Shown here: piece by piece, positions 28,701 through 40,700 of the stretch
Numbering within the stretch: the stretch's first letter is position 1
Layout: every line of letters starts with the position of its first letter
Assembly (NCBI GenBank): GCA_013400115.1
Contig: VXBP01002271.1
Location: forward strand, 45,177 to 109,176
DNA from: Rhinopomastus cyanomelas
Lineage: Eukaryota > Chordata > Aves > Bucerotiformes > Rhinopomastidae
Direction: 5' to 3'
DNA length: 64,000 bases
Translations under genes and position numbers: made by a program
Notes under the pieces: generated by a model
Databases searched by the model: none
What the model saw: only the letters and a program-made list of their open reading frames with translations
What the model was told of the DNA's origin: nothing

Positions 28701-31700
28701 GCTCCATCCTCCTGACACCCACCCTTCATATATTGATCAACATTCATGGGGTCACCCCTCAGCCTCCATTTTTCCAAGCTCAGGAGACTCAGCTCCCTCA
28801 GCCCTTCCTCAGCAGGGAGATGTTCCACTCCCTTCATCATCTCTGTGGCTCTGTGCTGGACTCTGTCCAGCAGCTGTGTGTCCTTCTGGAAGTGAGGGGC
28901 CCAGAACTGGACACAAGATTCCAGCTGGGCGTCTGCCCAGCTAGAAGAGGAGGTGAACATCTCTCGATCTACTAACCACTGCAGGATGCCACTGGCCATC
29001 TTGGCCACCAAGGCACACTGCTGGCTCATGGTCATCCTGCTGGCCAGCAGTGATAGTTTTTTTACTGCAGGCCATCATTCTTCAGCTCTCAGTGATATAA
29101 TTACCATCCAAATGCTCAATTTTGGTTCATCTTTCATCAAATCACTGTGCACCGTGAGGGCAAATTCAACATTCTCACACTTGCTGTGAGGTTGATTAGC
29201 AGGTTCAAATTACAGACAGGCATCATCAAAGGTTTTAAGGACCAATCCCAAGACTTTAAGGATATGTGAGCCTTAACTCTGCTACCAAATCGGAAGGAAC
29301 TAACACAGGATAAGCACAATGGAGTTATATTTGTACCTTGTTCTTGGACGTTGGTCATCTTCAGACTCACTGACTTCTTCACTAACTGCAGATTCATGAA
29401 ACTCGGAGTCGTTTGAATCATCGCTGCTCACTTGAAAAATTAATGATTATCATTGAGTATTTTGGTTTTGGTTGAATATCATCATAAAGCTGGCAATATT
29501 ATTTATCTTGTAATTATACAACCAACAGCTTAAGATCTACCAGCACTGTAAAGGCTCATTTCCAGATAGGTTCAGGTATTTTAGATGTGATTTTCTAATC
29601 ATAACATCACAACACTTAGTTCCTAATACCACATGCAATTCTATCACTGTATTTATGGCTTGAAATTCCTTCAGGTAATACGAGTTTAAAACTGACTCAA
29701 AAGACATTTAAAACCAGCTGCATTAGGTAATAACCACAGAATCATGGAAGATTACGGATTGGAAGGGACCTTGAAAGATCATCCACTCCAATCCCCCTGA
29801 CACAGCAGGATCTGCTAGGATCAAGTCTCACAGGAACATGGCCAGGCAGGTTTGAAACATCTCCAGAGAAGGAGACTCCACAACACCCCTGGGCAGCCCT
29901 TGCCAGGGCTCTGTAACCCTCACTGGGAAGAAGTTCCTTCTCAGACTGATGTGGAACCTCCTCTGTTCCAGCTCACACCCATTACCCCTTGTCCTATCAT
30001 TGGGTACCCCTGAGTGGAGCCTGGCTCCATCCTCCTGACACCCACCCTTCACATCTTTATAAACAATAATAATTTCCATAACTACTTGTAACAGCTATCA
30101 ATGGCATTTACAGGTAGTTAAGGTCAGTCTGACCTTGAACATAGTGGAAAGCTTCACTGTTCTATGAATAACAAGGCTTAGACCCAGGAGGTTTTTAGAC
30201 ACATGAGGAAATAAACATTTGGCTAAAAAACATCAGTGTGTAAAAATAAAGGGTATTGTTGTTCCGCTGAAGACTAGGCTTATCCTGAAAACTACTGAGT
30301 GTGGCTGCATTTCATTTGCTTATTGTGTTAATTTACAATTGCTTTTCTAGAAAGAAATGTTGTTGGTAATGCAAGGGAGGAAAAGCAAGGGAGGAAAAGC
30401 ATTAATAGACATTCAGATAAAAACAGAGTTTTGATGAAGGAAAACCCTAAGCAAAGATAACCACATCTCTTGATCTGTGGAGCACTGCAGAAGATGGCCA
30501 CAAATTACTGCAGTACTAGGAACCAGCAAGTTCTGTGCACCAGGTGCTTCCACTGGCCACAGAACACCACTGACACCCACACTGACCAGTGAGGCAGCAA
30601 CAATTCATCTTCACTGTCACTCCTCAACTCTTCTGAGAGGGATTAAATGCAAAGGGCTGACAGATTCTTTGCTCTTGCACACAACAATGGAAAAGCAAAT
30701 GGAAGTCAGTCGTCATTTCACAGTGCCATCTGCTGTTCAGCTCTCAGAATGGAGACACTTCAGATACACAATGGCCTAACAGCCCAAGAGAGAGACACCC
30801 ATGAAGGATAAGACTTTCACAAATCAGACATGGTAGGCTTCCCTCTGCTACTTAAGATTACCATTCAGACTGAACAAAATGAATGCAATTCACAGGATGC
30901 AGTAAGCAAAGAGAGCTGCACTGTATTCACCCTTTTCACCAGTGATCAAACACAGGTTGGAGAATTCCAGGGTTAACACGTGAGGAAGCTTATACAGATG
31001 TTTTAACCTGCAGAGTTTCAGGTCTCCATTCTGACCACCACAACATCATTTACAGAAGTGAGTACATTCTGTGACCGACAACTCGCCTGGACTCCATACC
31101 TTTTCTTCTGTTTCTGCGCTTCACTTCTTTCTTGTCTTTTTGTTTCACTGTTTTTTCTTCACCAGATTCTCCATCACTCACAGTCAGCTTGTGCCTCAGC
31201 AGTCGGTGTCTGTATCTGGGCTTCTTTGATTCTTCTTCTTCTTCTTCTTCTTCCTCTGATTCTGACTCGGAATTGTCTTCTTCCTTTTCATTCTCTTCTG
31301 TCGGAAACAAGAATCAGCACAAGATGCACAACGGTCATTTTGTTCTTACTTGAATTTCTCAAGGACTAAAATCTTAAGTAACTTTGACTAAATTCTGTGC
31401 TCTTACAGGAAATCACTGGCAACACCAGACCATCATTCCCTCGAATTTGACATGCCATGTGCTGCCTGAACTAATGGAATGTCTTTTCCAAAGACAGTCA
31501 AACCTCTCCTGTGCATCTGCATCTCTTGCTGTTCCATACAGATTATCCCTCCCAAACGTCTTAAGACTTCTGAACTGGTTAGTGAAATCAAACTATACAA
31601 ACACCACTACCTACAGAGAAGACATTATGATCCTCATGACCGTGTACACTGGCCTCCATCCAGCAAGCAGCGACCAACATTGGTTCTAAAACTGAAGTAA

Positions 31701-34700
31701 CTTTAAGAATTCTCATTTTCTCAAGTGCCCACTGCAATTACAACTGGCCCAACAACACCATCTCTCTTCCCAGATGCTTTCTGGCGCTTACCATCATCTC
31801 CTGTGTTTTCAGTTTTCTTTGCAGGTTTCTTTTTTCCTTCATTCGATTCATCATCTGAAGACGCCTCCTCATCAGAGGAAAGATTGGCTTTGATCTCTTC
31901 TAAAAGCATTTTCTTGGCAATTCTTTGAAGTAAAACAGAAAAAACTATTTATTCCATTGTTCAAGTAAACCTTCGAACGGTAAGTGCAATCCTACACCAC
32001 TCCGAACCACAAGAGAAAGGGTTGAAAGCTGAACAAAACAAAAGACGTAATGATGCAAAGTCATTGTGGTAACACATCAGCAAAATCCTCCTGTTAAATC
32101 TAATGTGTGAACTCGTGTTTAGAAAGCAAATCTGCCTAACGCTGAGGAAACATGTTTGATGCTTTACAACAAGAGTGTGAAGGAGACAAACCCTCATCCC
32201 TCTACAAAGTCCTTTCACAGAATCACACAACGTTAGGGATTGGAAAAGACCTCTAAAGATCATCCAGTCCAATCCCCCTGACACAGCAGGATCACCTAGA
32301 CCGAGTTGCACAGGAACATAATCCAATGTTATGTCTCTAGAGACGAAGACTCCACAACCTCTCTGGGCAGCCCCTTCCAGCGCACTGTCTGTGAAGAAGT
32401 TCCTTCTCATACTGATATGGAACCTCCTGTGTTCCAGCTCACACCCGTTGCCCCTTGTCCTATCATTACTGTGAAGATCCAGTCCTGAAAGCCCTGCCTG
32501 GTAACACTGCTTTAGACTAGTTTTGGACTGTCCCAATGACTTGTACACAGATAGCGATACTTACCTTCCATACAAGTCACCTTTACTCGCTTCTTAAACA
32601 GATTTTTATTAAACAAAGTGTGACTTTGGTTCTTAACAAAACACAACATATGTTTTTATTCATTCCTATGAACGATTTTAAGGGGAAAAACAAGTAGAAA
32701 AGCAAGGTTTCCTTCGTCTAAAAATACCATGCACAAAATCTGCCACCCAGAAACAGAAGATGCTGTTATCTTCCTAAACATCGTCAACATAACCCACCAT
32801 CTGAATCATGGAAACAGCATCATTTCTAATTAATTGATTCTAATATTATCAATTATTGCTTTTAATTGCTTTTATACTCCAAGATGGAAAAGTAAGACTT
32901 TTTTAAACTAGGATAAAGGCTCTATCACCTCAAACCAAGCTGAGATGGAATGTTTAGTGAACACAAATCTATGTTCTCCTCAACGTGTTCTACTGGTAGG
33001 ATCACGCAGTATCACAGAACATTAGGGATTGCTGGAGCATGTGCAGAGGAGGGCCACGAGGATGATCAGAGGGCTGGAGCACCTCTCTTATGAGACCAGA
33101 CAGAGAGTTGGGGNGACCTCGAAAGCTCGTCTAGTCCAATCCCCCCGCCACAGCAGGATCACCTGGATCCAGTTGCACAGGAACATGGCCAGGTGGGTTT
33201 GAAACGTCTCTGGAGGGCTCTATCATGTCAGGCTGAAAACATTAACACACTGTAGATGTTCAGAATGTAGAAGATCCCTATTTATAGCAAAACTCCACAG
33301 CTGATAGGAACAAACAAGGCAAAACCAGAACCGAATAGCTTAAGATTTGTAAGTGCCTCTGACAAATGACTGGTGTATCAAAAGGCTGGTAAGAATTTGA
33401 ATGAATTGAGAGTTGGCCTCTAGAAAGTGATCTGAAATTCAATTATAGGTGACTCAGGATAACAGACTGCATCTATTTTAAGATTTAAACCCTTTTAAAG
33501 TGACTGGGTTTCTAAGCTAAGAAACTGTATGTTAACTTGAACATTTTGATGAACATCAAACCACAAGTACTGAGAAAAAACAGGCTACGACAGTGCGAAA
33601 TCACCCCTGCTCACAATCTGCCAGGGAAACCCACGAGAAGCAAAATATATTGTAGCATTTACTCAGGTGAAGGACAATACTCTTGGCCAACCACATGTAG
33701 TCACACACTACAAAAAAAATAAGTGGCATAGAGAGCTGTATGACCTCCAGCATGACTTAAGGTAGTACAAAAAGCCCAACAAACAAAAGCTAAAATAAAA
33801 ATCCCTCCGTTTCATTTGTTTCTGCCACTGATTTGCAGTGACCTTTAGTGTGTCACGGTGCCTAGACCTGTTCTGTTTTATCTGACAACCACACAGCGAG
33901 GTTCTGATAAAGGACATTTCCCCAACACGTGTTTCACCTCTGTAAGAACACCACCAACAGTAGACACTTGGAAATACTGTTTACTGCGTATTTGTTTTTA
34001 AACCTCTGCTAAAAGAAAGCCTTTTTGAAAAGAGATCAACAAACTGGAAGTCACCTACTTCGTCACAGTATGGGACTGCTTTAAATGATCCTTCAGATGT
34101 TTTGGCAAAAATGGAATAGTAGGCACAGCCTCTTATGATACGGAGTGAAGTCCACCTGACAGTTTGCACCACTGTCATTCCTGGGTTTTAGAGCACTAAT
34201 AGGATGGACTCACAGATTATCAGTACTCAGGGTGAGACAATGCTGCCACTGTGCAAGTGATTTTTCTTGTTAAAAAAAGCCATCCATTTGAGTAGTAATT
34301 ACCTTGAAATATCACTTCCAATTAGCTCACACGTCGTGTTCATAAACACCTACTAATTATGTGTAGAAATAAGGTTGTCCAGAACAAGCCTGTGGTGGCA
34401 GGACCAATGTTTTTATGGGGTTAATGAAAGCCACCGTGTTCTTTCAACTAGAGCACTGCTGAGTTAAACAGGCCGTCGGTACATTCCTAAACCAATTCAG
34501 AACCATTTCCTATCTATTTTAAGGGATGGGTGGACTAAGTAGCAAGAACTGCCTTTCGAACACCTTGCTCTAAACACCGTGCTGTCTCGGTTCAGATTTG
34601 CAAGCTGTCAGAGAGGTATTAAATTAAATGCTTGGACAAGAAAAACGTTTTACAAAAATTTATTGCAACCATCAAATACTCAAAAGGCATTCTGCTTTAC

Positions 34701-37700
34701 ACTATGAACTTCTGAATGAACACAACAGTACCATTTAAAAGATCAGAGGGATCAATCACAGAGCATTACACAACAGAAGATGAAAGCGTACAGCACTGTA
34801 TCGTCATATTATGATTCACTTGGACATTGCATTTTGGCAAAGGTTGGTTTTTCTCAAGACTATTAATATTCACGCCATGCACATCCCAAGGTTTGCAAAG
34901 AACAGAACACCTAAACTAGAGACTTGCAAACACCAGAGTTCCCACACTACAAATACCCGGTAGGTACTAGGTACCCTCTTTGGCCTGGAAGAAAATAGGC
35001 AACTCATCTGAATAGCAGGTAAACTATTGAAATGCTCAGTGTTGAGTAAACAGAAGAACAAGCTTTTCACTTCTCAAAATCTGTTGCATTTCTTTTTTAC
35101 ATCAGATTTTGGTGTCAAGTACAATGAATGAGAAGCGTAGAGGCAGACTGCAGTTACTAGTTCACATGTCTGAAGGTTGACACAACTGTTTATTGAAAAA
35201 TAACCTCCCCGTATCATTAACATATTTTCAAATCCAGTCCCAAAATAGAAACTTCAACAAAGACTCAGCTTAGAGACAGAGTACAAGTTTCAATGCCCAA
35301 AATTGATAGGACTCATTAGTTTGTTATGGATTGGGTTAATTCATTTCCCACTTTAAGCTCTTAAACTAAGAATTAAGGTAACCAAGATAAACATTTGCAC
35401 AGTGAAACACTGAACTTGGACAAAAGAGTATTGGCTGAGTTCATAACCAGAAATACTCACGAAACAAATTAAAAAGAATTAAAAAGAAAAAAAAAAAATC
35501 AAATAATCAACACAGGACTAAAACTAAAGTAGAATTGGAAAAAAAAAACCTCTCTCCATCAATGTTTATGTGTTCTGCTTAACACCCTGTGCCATCAGGT
35601 CTCTCAAGTACCTCCTTCTCAAAAAGTCGAATTACTTCATTCAAATTCGATTATCAAAATGAAGCAAAAAATAAAAACCCCAACCCCAAAACTAGAGCAG
35701 CATCAAACATTTAGGTGCTAAACTGATGTCTGTAAACAGTATAAAAGCAGTGCTCTTAAAAACTGACTTCGGCCACAGACCAAAATGGACGACTGTGTGA
35801 AACGAGGAGACCATACTCTAAACTTGGAAGGCTCAGCAGCAGAAGAAAGACTCCATCAGCAGCTACGCAAAGCTATGAAGCTGGTTCCCACACATGTCAG
35901 ACAGCAAAGGAAAAAAACCCCTTTCTAAAATGCTGACTAGAAATTGAATGATTCTCTAACTATACTAACTCCCAAAAGAAACTATGGCTCATCGCTGAGC
36001 AAATACTTCATGTTATGCAGTCACCCAGTAGAAAAAAGGAAGCTTTCAGTGTTTTCCAGTTATGCTAATTTTGAAAACTACTATGGTGAAACAGGGTGAA
36101 AGAAATACTGCCTTTCAACAGAAGACAGCTAGACAGTGAGCTCTGTGCAGACTTCAAACGTGGCTGTGTCACTCATGTCCTTGACACCAGTGGAGCTTAT
36201 GCACAGTGCTTGCAGAATCGGGGCCATAACTATCATATTAGGAACATCAGGTACTCTGGAGTGGAGGAAAACACACTTGAATCAAATAGCTAAAAAGACC
36301 TAACACTATTTTCTCCCCACTTGTGTTTTCTCTTTATTGAGAAAAGGCAGTTCAATTCAAAACAAGAAAGGCAGAGTATATAACAGTAATGAGTGAGTTT
36401 GATCTCAAAATATTTCAGCACTGCATGTTACACTGATGCAAATTTTCTCACAGGAATTCTCATAGAAATATTCTACTCATAGAACTAAGTGAAATTCACA
36501 TTTTTCAGAAGTAGGTTTTGACCTGCCTGAACAAAATACTTGTCACAAACCCCCACACTTTCTGATGGGAACAGGAAATGGACGTTACTGCAGTGCATCT
36601 CATTTATAACACACCCTACACAAGGTGTGTCTGTTAACATTTCTAAGTGCTTTTCTTTGCATTTCGGGATTTTGGCCTCTGCCTTCTGGCCCCTCGTTCA
36701 AACTTGAGGGAAGCCCATGTGCAAGTCTTTACAAGGCAGGCAGTCGTGGTTTTCACAACCTGCTTGCTCTTCCGCTGTGCCGGTTTGTGCCCACGCCTAG
36801 GGTGTGTTATAATCTTTTTTAAGTCCTTAGAGATGGTATCATACCTATTCTCAGGATCGTCATCATCATCATCTTCCTCCTCCTCCACTGCAACAGTCCT
36901 TGCTTTAGTCTCTCCCTCATCTCCTGCGGGAGGAAGGGGAAACAAAAAGAAACCAAGAAAACATGAAACCATCAATTTACGTAAAATCAGCAATTAACAA
37001 CAAACTACTGTCTCCAACAAGGATTTCCCTGTAAAAGTAGCTCAGCAATACCCACACTTTTCTGCCAGCAAAAACTCTTCTGGCTGAACCACAGGAATTC
37101 AGGTTATCACAGAATCACAGAACATTAAGGATTGGAAGTGACCTGGAATGATCATGTAGTCCAATCCTCCCGCCACAGGAGGATCACCTAGACTAAGTCG
37201 CACAGGAACATGGCCAGGTGGGTTTGAAACGTCTCCAAAGAAGGAGACCCCACAACCCCCCAGGCAGCCCCTTGCAGTGCTCTGTCACCCTCACTGTGAA
37301 GTTCCTTCTTCTTTCTAGTCCTTCCCCCTTTCTCTCGTTATTCTGACTTGCATACATGCAGAATCTAATGGTTAGTAAAAAGCTTATGAAAAGAGATCTC
37401 AAAATGCTAACAAACCCTAATCCTCTCATTCCTAAATTCTACTGTTGATGTTCTACCTGTGGGGTTGGAGTAAAGCTATGCTTGCTCCAGGCTGATTAAA
37501 CATAGCTTGTGCTAGAATTACCACCAGCCAGCCAGGGAACTTACACACTGTACTGAGGCATTTTATTTTTCAGTTTTTTGTCATCTGATGGTCTGATGAT
37601 GCTGAGGACTGTTGTTATGGGTTACTGTCAGTGCGCACTGTCAACTATCTCTCCGTGGGAAGTGTTTTAACAGCTAGTTCGGATGACAGCTCATAGAATC

Positions 37701-40700
37701 ACAGAATCATCCTGGCTGGAAAGGACCTCCACGATCATCGAGTCCAGCCCCCAGCCCAACAGCTTCCTAGCCCCTGACTGTGGCCTCAAATGCTCCAGGC
37801 TACTCCATTTTTAAACACCTCCAGTGACAGTGACTCCACCACCTCCCTGGGCAGCCTGTACCAGTGCCCAACCGCTCTTTCAGTAAAGACCATCATCATG
37901 ACTGCAAACCATCCACTATTTGCAATCTGCCCAGCAGTGGCTTCACCAGGGAAAACACTGTTTTGGCAAGCCACCAAGGATAAAAAGCCCGCAAGTCTCA
38001 GTTACTCACAGGGAGATGCAACTAAGCTTTTCCAACTGTTACTCTACACCGTTGACCAAACTTTCTTTCCCTACACCCACAGAAGTGCAGCAGCACCTGT
38101 GAAAAAAAGCTCTTGCATCTGCAAAGATTAACAACCCTCCAGAAACTAAACTGCAGGAAAAATTAGCTAAGAAGCAAGTCAGCACTGAGTTGCTGGGAAA
38201 AAAGGAGGAACAGTACTTTTATCTTAAAACAAGTGTTCGGTTTGTTTGGGGGTGTCTGGTTTTATTAGTTTGTTTGAAGATGCTAGAAAACCACAATCAT
38301 CTCATTTTGCTTTTAGCGTCTGCCTACAAGGGCTCTTCAAGCAAACCAAGATGCAACTCTGTCCTTTCTGTTCTCTTCATAAACACATCACCAGTTTGTT
38401 CACTTCTTACTCAGTTTTGCAAACTTCTCTAACTGGTGACTCAGACCGGCTAAAAGTCATAAAGTTCTGCAAAACACCACCGGGAGCAAACAAACAAGTA
38501 CCAATTTACCTGTTGTTTGAATTAAAACAGCAAAGAGATGTAACTTTTTCTAGTGAAAAATTCACTTACTAAAAATGTGCAGAATCCCAGAACATTAGGC
38601 ATTGTAAGGGACGTCAAAAGATCATCCAGTCCAGTCCCACAGCCACAGCGGGATCACCTAGATCCAGTTGCACAGGAACAAGGCCAGGTGGGTTTTGCAC
38701 AGGAACAATGCCAGGTGGGTTTTACACATTTCCAGAGAGGGAGACTCCACAACCCACCTCAGTAGCCCCTTCCAGGGCTCCATAACCCTCATCGGGAAGA
38801 AGTCCCTTCTCATATTGATGTAGAACCTCCTCTGTTCCAGCTCACATCCATTGCCCTGTGTCCTATCACTAAGTACCACTGAGCAGAGCCTGGCTCCATC
38901 CTCCTGACAAAGTGTCCATTTAATTTGAAAACTTTCCTTGCCTTCCAAGTTATTTAAAACCAAGTGTTCAAATCCAACAGCTCTTTTTAATTTAAAAAGG
39001 ATGTAAGATGGTAGAACTACCTGGGCAAGAAAAAGCACTATTACTATTAAACCTGCTATGAGAAAAAGAGATGACTTATTTCTGCTCACTGACACCAACT
39101 GCTCTAAGGCTACATGAGTGTTGTGAGGTGCAGAGACCATATCTACCCTATCTTGCAGATGCACTACAATTCTTCAGCCACCTCTAGTGCACAACCTTGA
39201 GCTGACAGACTGGTGGTCATTATGAATATTTTCATTTCACTTTAATTTTTCACTTCTAGATCAGAGGAGGGTTAGGTTGGATGTTAGGAAGGCCTTCCTC
39301 ATGAAAAGAGTGATCAAACAGTGGAATGGACTGCCCAGGGCAGTGATGGAGTCCCCATCCCTGGATGTGTTTCAGAAAGGACTGGCTGTGGCCCTCAGTG
39401 CCTTAGTCTAGGTGACTGTGGTGATGTAAGGTCATAGGCTCGGCTGGATGATCTTAGAGGTCTTTTCCAGCCTCAGTAATCCTGTGGTTCTGTGAATCAT
39501 AGAATGGTGGGGTGTCGAAATGGACCTATGGAGATCATGTACTCCAACTCCGCTGCAGAGCCAGGATCCTCTACAGCAGATCCCACAGGAACACATCCAG
39601 GCAGGTTTGGAAAGTCTCCAGAGCAGGAGACTCCACAACCTCTCTGGGCAGCCTAAGCCAGGGTTCTGGTACCCTAACTATTAAAAAGTTTTCCTCAAGT
39701 TCAAACTGAACCTCCTGTGTTCCAATTTGTGCCCAGTGCCCCTTGTCCTGTTGCTGGGCACCATATCAAGAGGAGCCTAGTCTCACCCTCCTGACACCTA
39801 CCCCTTAGATATTTATAAACATTGATGAGATTCCTCTCAGTATCCTACTCTCCAGGCTAAACAGCACCAGCTCTCTCAGCCTCTCCTCAAAAGGCCAATG
39901 TCCACTGATCATCTCGGTGGTGCTGCACAGTCTGTAGTAGCTACGTAGTCTCCTTGTACAGGGGAGACCAAAACTGGACGCAGTACTCCAGATGGGGCTT
40001 CACCACTGCAGAGTAGAGGGAGAGGAGAATCTGCCTCAACCTACTGACCACATCCAAATTATTAAATGTAACCCAAAGCTAATGTTACCCAAATGTTACC
40101 CAAAGCACTTTTCTCTACTAGCACAGTAATGAGAGGCATAGAGGGGTATCTTTCGCACACCTGATGACTGACAAAATCCTGCACCGGCAGACAGCACTAA
40201 GTTCTCAGTCACTGGCATTATCTTCTGTTCATCACTGCTTCCATCACCCGTCGATTTCTGCTCTTCATTTTCTTCTTTACCAGATGAGGAAGACGAAGTG
40301 ACAACCACCTTCTTTGTCACTTTCTTTTTCAAGTTACTCTTTTTACTTTCTTTCATTGACCCCCTTTTTGTCTTTTTCTTATTGTCTTCATAAGACTCCT
40401 CATCAGAAGAGGACAGCAAGTCGTTCTGTTCTTTCTTGGAGATTTTCTTTTTGTGACTTATTTTTTTCCTCTCTTTTGTTCCCCTTTGTTTTTTATTCCA
40501 CTCAACATCCTCAGAAGAACTCTCCTCGTCTTTTAGGGGTGATTTCTCAGCATCGGAGGACGAGTCTATGTGTACTCTGGTAGATACTCTCTCCCGTAAA
40601 CTCCTCCTTTTCCTTTCTTTAAATGCTGACTCATCTTTAGTTTTGTCATTTTCAGAGGAATTACCGCTTCCTTTCTCTGGAGATGACTTTTCAACATCCG

